Position numbers and translations under genes: made by a program
The notes under the pieces: generated by a model
Told to the model about the DNA's origin: nothing
Seen by the model: only the letters and a program-made list of their open reading frames with translations
Databases searched by the model: none
Part shown: in pieces, positions 62,301 to 64,000 of the stretch
How the letters are laid out: every line of letters starts with the position of its first letter
Position numbering within the stretch: position 1 is the stretch's first letter
NCBI GenBank assembly: GCA_013399855.1
Contig: VXAY01002473.1
Coordinates: 1-64,000, forward strand
Direction: 5' to 3'
Length of the DNA stretch: 64,000 nt
Source of the DNA: Oxyruncus cristatus
Taxonomy: Eukaryota > Chordata > Aves > Passeriformes > Cotingidae

Positions 62301-63947
62301 TTTTTAGATTCTTCTCTGAACGTATGTGTGCATACACACAGAGACACACAGGCAGACACATGCAGACAAAATAAATAGCCAAGTTAGAATATTAAGGAAT
62401 AACCTTTGCAATCAAGGATTCAAGTCCAGCAAAGGATGCACAGGACATGCCATCCTCTCTCCCAGAACCCCTGCCACTCCTCTCCGCCTGCCAGTCCTTT
62501 AAGTTAAGCAGGATGACCAAACTGGGAAAATATACCTTTTACATCCACATAAAAATGCCTCAACTTTTGTTGCATTCTTATTTCTTGAAGTATTTCCCTA
62601 TAGCACAGTGGCATTTAATCCTGCAAGCTTGTTAAACATAACAGTAATCAAAGTTTATAGAATACTTCATACCTTAAGCTTAGCTACCCATTGCTTTAAA
62701 AGATTGCTATGAAACAGAGAAAGAATGAGTTTGCCTAAATATACTAATTTGAAATGTGTCAATCTGGTCTTTCCTTCCTGTTTTTCCTGCAAGGTGACAC
62801 ATGGATGTTCATTTCATGATGGATGCTTGTTTCCACCTCTTCACTAGTTGGCTTAGATACAGACCTACACTCAAAAGTTATCACACCATGAGTTTGAAAT
62901 TAAGGTTACTTAATTTGTCTACATCTACCCTGTATTTCATGGGAACTAATTTCATAGGCTGTACAAATGGCTGTCACAGGCTGGATGGAGACAACAGAAC
63001 AGACAAATAGGTCCTGACCAGTCCTCAAGACGAATCCTGGTTCCTGGAGACAAAAGTCTCTTGCTTCTGTTTGTTTTTGACTCCTATGTAGTTCAAGGAA
63101 GAGTAATTGAACCATTATGCAATTCTGATGATTTTGATGTGCTTTATGACAAATATGTACTACAAATGTAAGATAAATACTTATAGTCAGGCAATACCAC
63201 AGTACAGCTTAATCCTACTACTGGTTTTAGGTCTCAGGCTCGTTTCCATTCCTTTAGGTAGAGGGGAAGAACTCATTTCAATAATGCCAGAGGTGCTGAA
63301 AGGTCACATGACTGTTGGCATATACTCCCATTTTCTAGAACAGGTGTCAGGGGTCATAGCTGACATACCAACATTTGATCTTAGGCACTGAGTATACATA
63401 GCGGAGAGATGGAGAGACAGAACTAAATTCTGTTGGGCTGTGCAATGATGCTGGAGGAATATTCTTTTCATTATACACAACATACATACTCATGGGCTCT
63501 ATTCTATCACATCATTCTGATTTTAAAATATTAAAACACCTACTACAAAGAAAATACTTTTTATTTTCTTCTGTCTATTGTAGCTTGCATCTTACTACCT
63601 GTAACCAAATGAATAAAAACAAAGGACAGTTTTAGTGGCAAAGAACAAAAAAAGTCTTAGATAATTCAAGAAGCATAGGAAACTTCTTAAAAAACATTAA
63701 CAAGTTTGTATGGAGATAAACAGCCAGCATACCTTTTTTTTTATTGTAGGCAGGTAATACAGTAAAACCTTATCTTTGCCTTATTCTTAAGAGAAAAATC
63801 ACCAATCTTCTATGAAGGGAAGGGAATGGTGGGGGGAGAGAAAAGAGGGGCAGGATGGGACATGGGGACTAAGAGTGACTATGAGGGAAAAGGAAACTTA
63901 ACAGAGAAAACACCTTGACAGGAGAATCAAAGCAAAATAGTACTTAC
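59360..63947 (-). other. KCNN2: KCNN2 intron upstream of the 70 bp exon (4588 bp)
   Basis: A GT-AG intron with consensus donor GTAAGTA at the 63947 side and acceptor TTTTTAG at 59360-59361. It splits a Gln codon after its second base. The interior is AT-rich. It holds an A/AC-rich stretch near 61420-61460, a short CA-rich patch at 62330-62370, and GA-rich sequence at 63820-63900. I recognise no mobile element or hidden exon. Confidence 0.9.
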
Positions 63948-64000
63948 TGATGAATAGCTTGCAAGAATTTGCGCTGATGTTTCCTTACTTTTGCATGGTC
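63948..64000 (-). CDS. KCNN2: KCNN2 (SK2 channel) exon encoding part of the calmodulin-binding domain; 5' part lies outside the window
   Basis: On the minus strand this exon reads DHAKVRKHQRKFLQAIH plus two bases of a Gln codon, then a consensus donor (GTAAGTA). The peptide is the basic, helical part of the SK2 calmodulin-binding domain, the stretch that holds calmodulin on the channel and couples calcium to gating. SK2 is a tetrameric plasma-membrane potassium channel behind the after-hyperpolarisation of neurons and, in heart, part of atrial repolarisation. The exon runs off the right edge in frame (the first codon seen is GAC), so the pore, S1-S6 and first CaMBD helix are outside. The codon split at the donor (CA|A) matches the next exon exactly. 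KCNN3 and KCNN1 are similar here, but the C-terminal tail in the last exon decides for KCNN2. Confidence 0.96.

Noticed and set aside
1..64000. CRISPR arrays, bacterial operons, phage or insertion sequences
   Set aside because: Intron-bearing vertebrate gene, CR1 and SINE content, and no spaced identical repeats. No such systems are present.

Overview
This is vertebrate, almost certainly bird, nuclear DNA: AT-rich, intron-bearing and gene-poor. The bird call rests on several CR1 LINE fragments with the octamer tails (ATTCTRTG)n typical of avian CR1. A tRNA-Ile-derived SINE with a CR1 tail, of the kind described as TguSINE1 in songbirds, narrows it to a passerine. The only functional protein-coding gene I can support is KCNN2 (SK2, a small-conductance calcium-activated potassium channel). 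It lies on the minus strand at the right edge, and only its last three coding exons are inside the window. KCNN2 is Z-linked in birds as I recall, so a Z chromosome origin is likely but is not shown by the sequence.

Layout. Positions 1-56814 are intergenic DNA downstream of KCNN2, with no functional gene recognised. They hold AC-rich low-complexity DNA at the left edge, a 3' CR1 fragment (7082-7231), a TguSINE1-like SINE (10044-10188), a decayed processed pseudogene of RALBP1 (about 10205-10862, minus) and another CR1-type tail (10871-10932). Further right are a 1.2 kb CR1 fragment (15141-16346, minus), a probable solo ERV LTR (18591-19509, minus) and a second long CR1 fragment (21627-22350, minus). 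A diverged repeat of unknown family occurs twice (28126-28236 and 33651-33756). There are also several microsatellites and some unusually good perfect hairpins.

Positions 56815-64000 are the 3' end of KCNN2: a short 3'UTR with two AATAAA signals, the terminal exon, an intron of 1865 bp, a 70 bp exon, an intron of 4588 bp, and the 3' part of the exon encoding the calmodulin-binding region.

I looked for an undescribed gene system and found none. The most unusual items are the RALBP1 retrocopy, because processed pseudogenes are scarce in birds, its placement between two CR1-type tails, the unnamed two-copy repeat, and three perfect 11-bp hairpins. Open reading frames in the intergenic part look like chance, repeat-derived or low-complexity frames.
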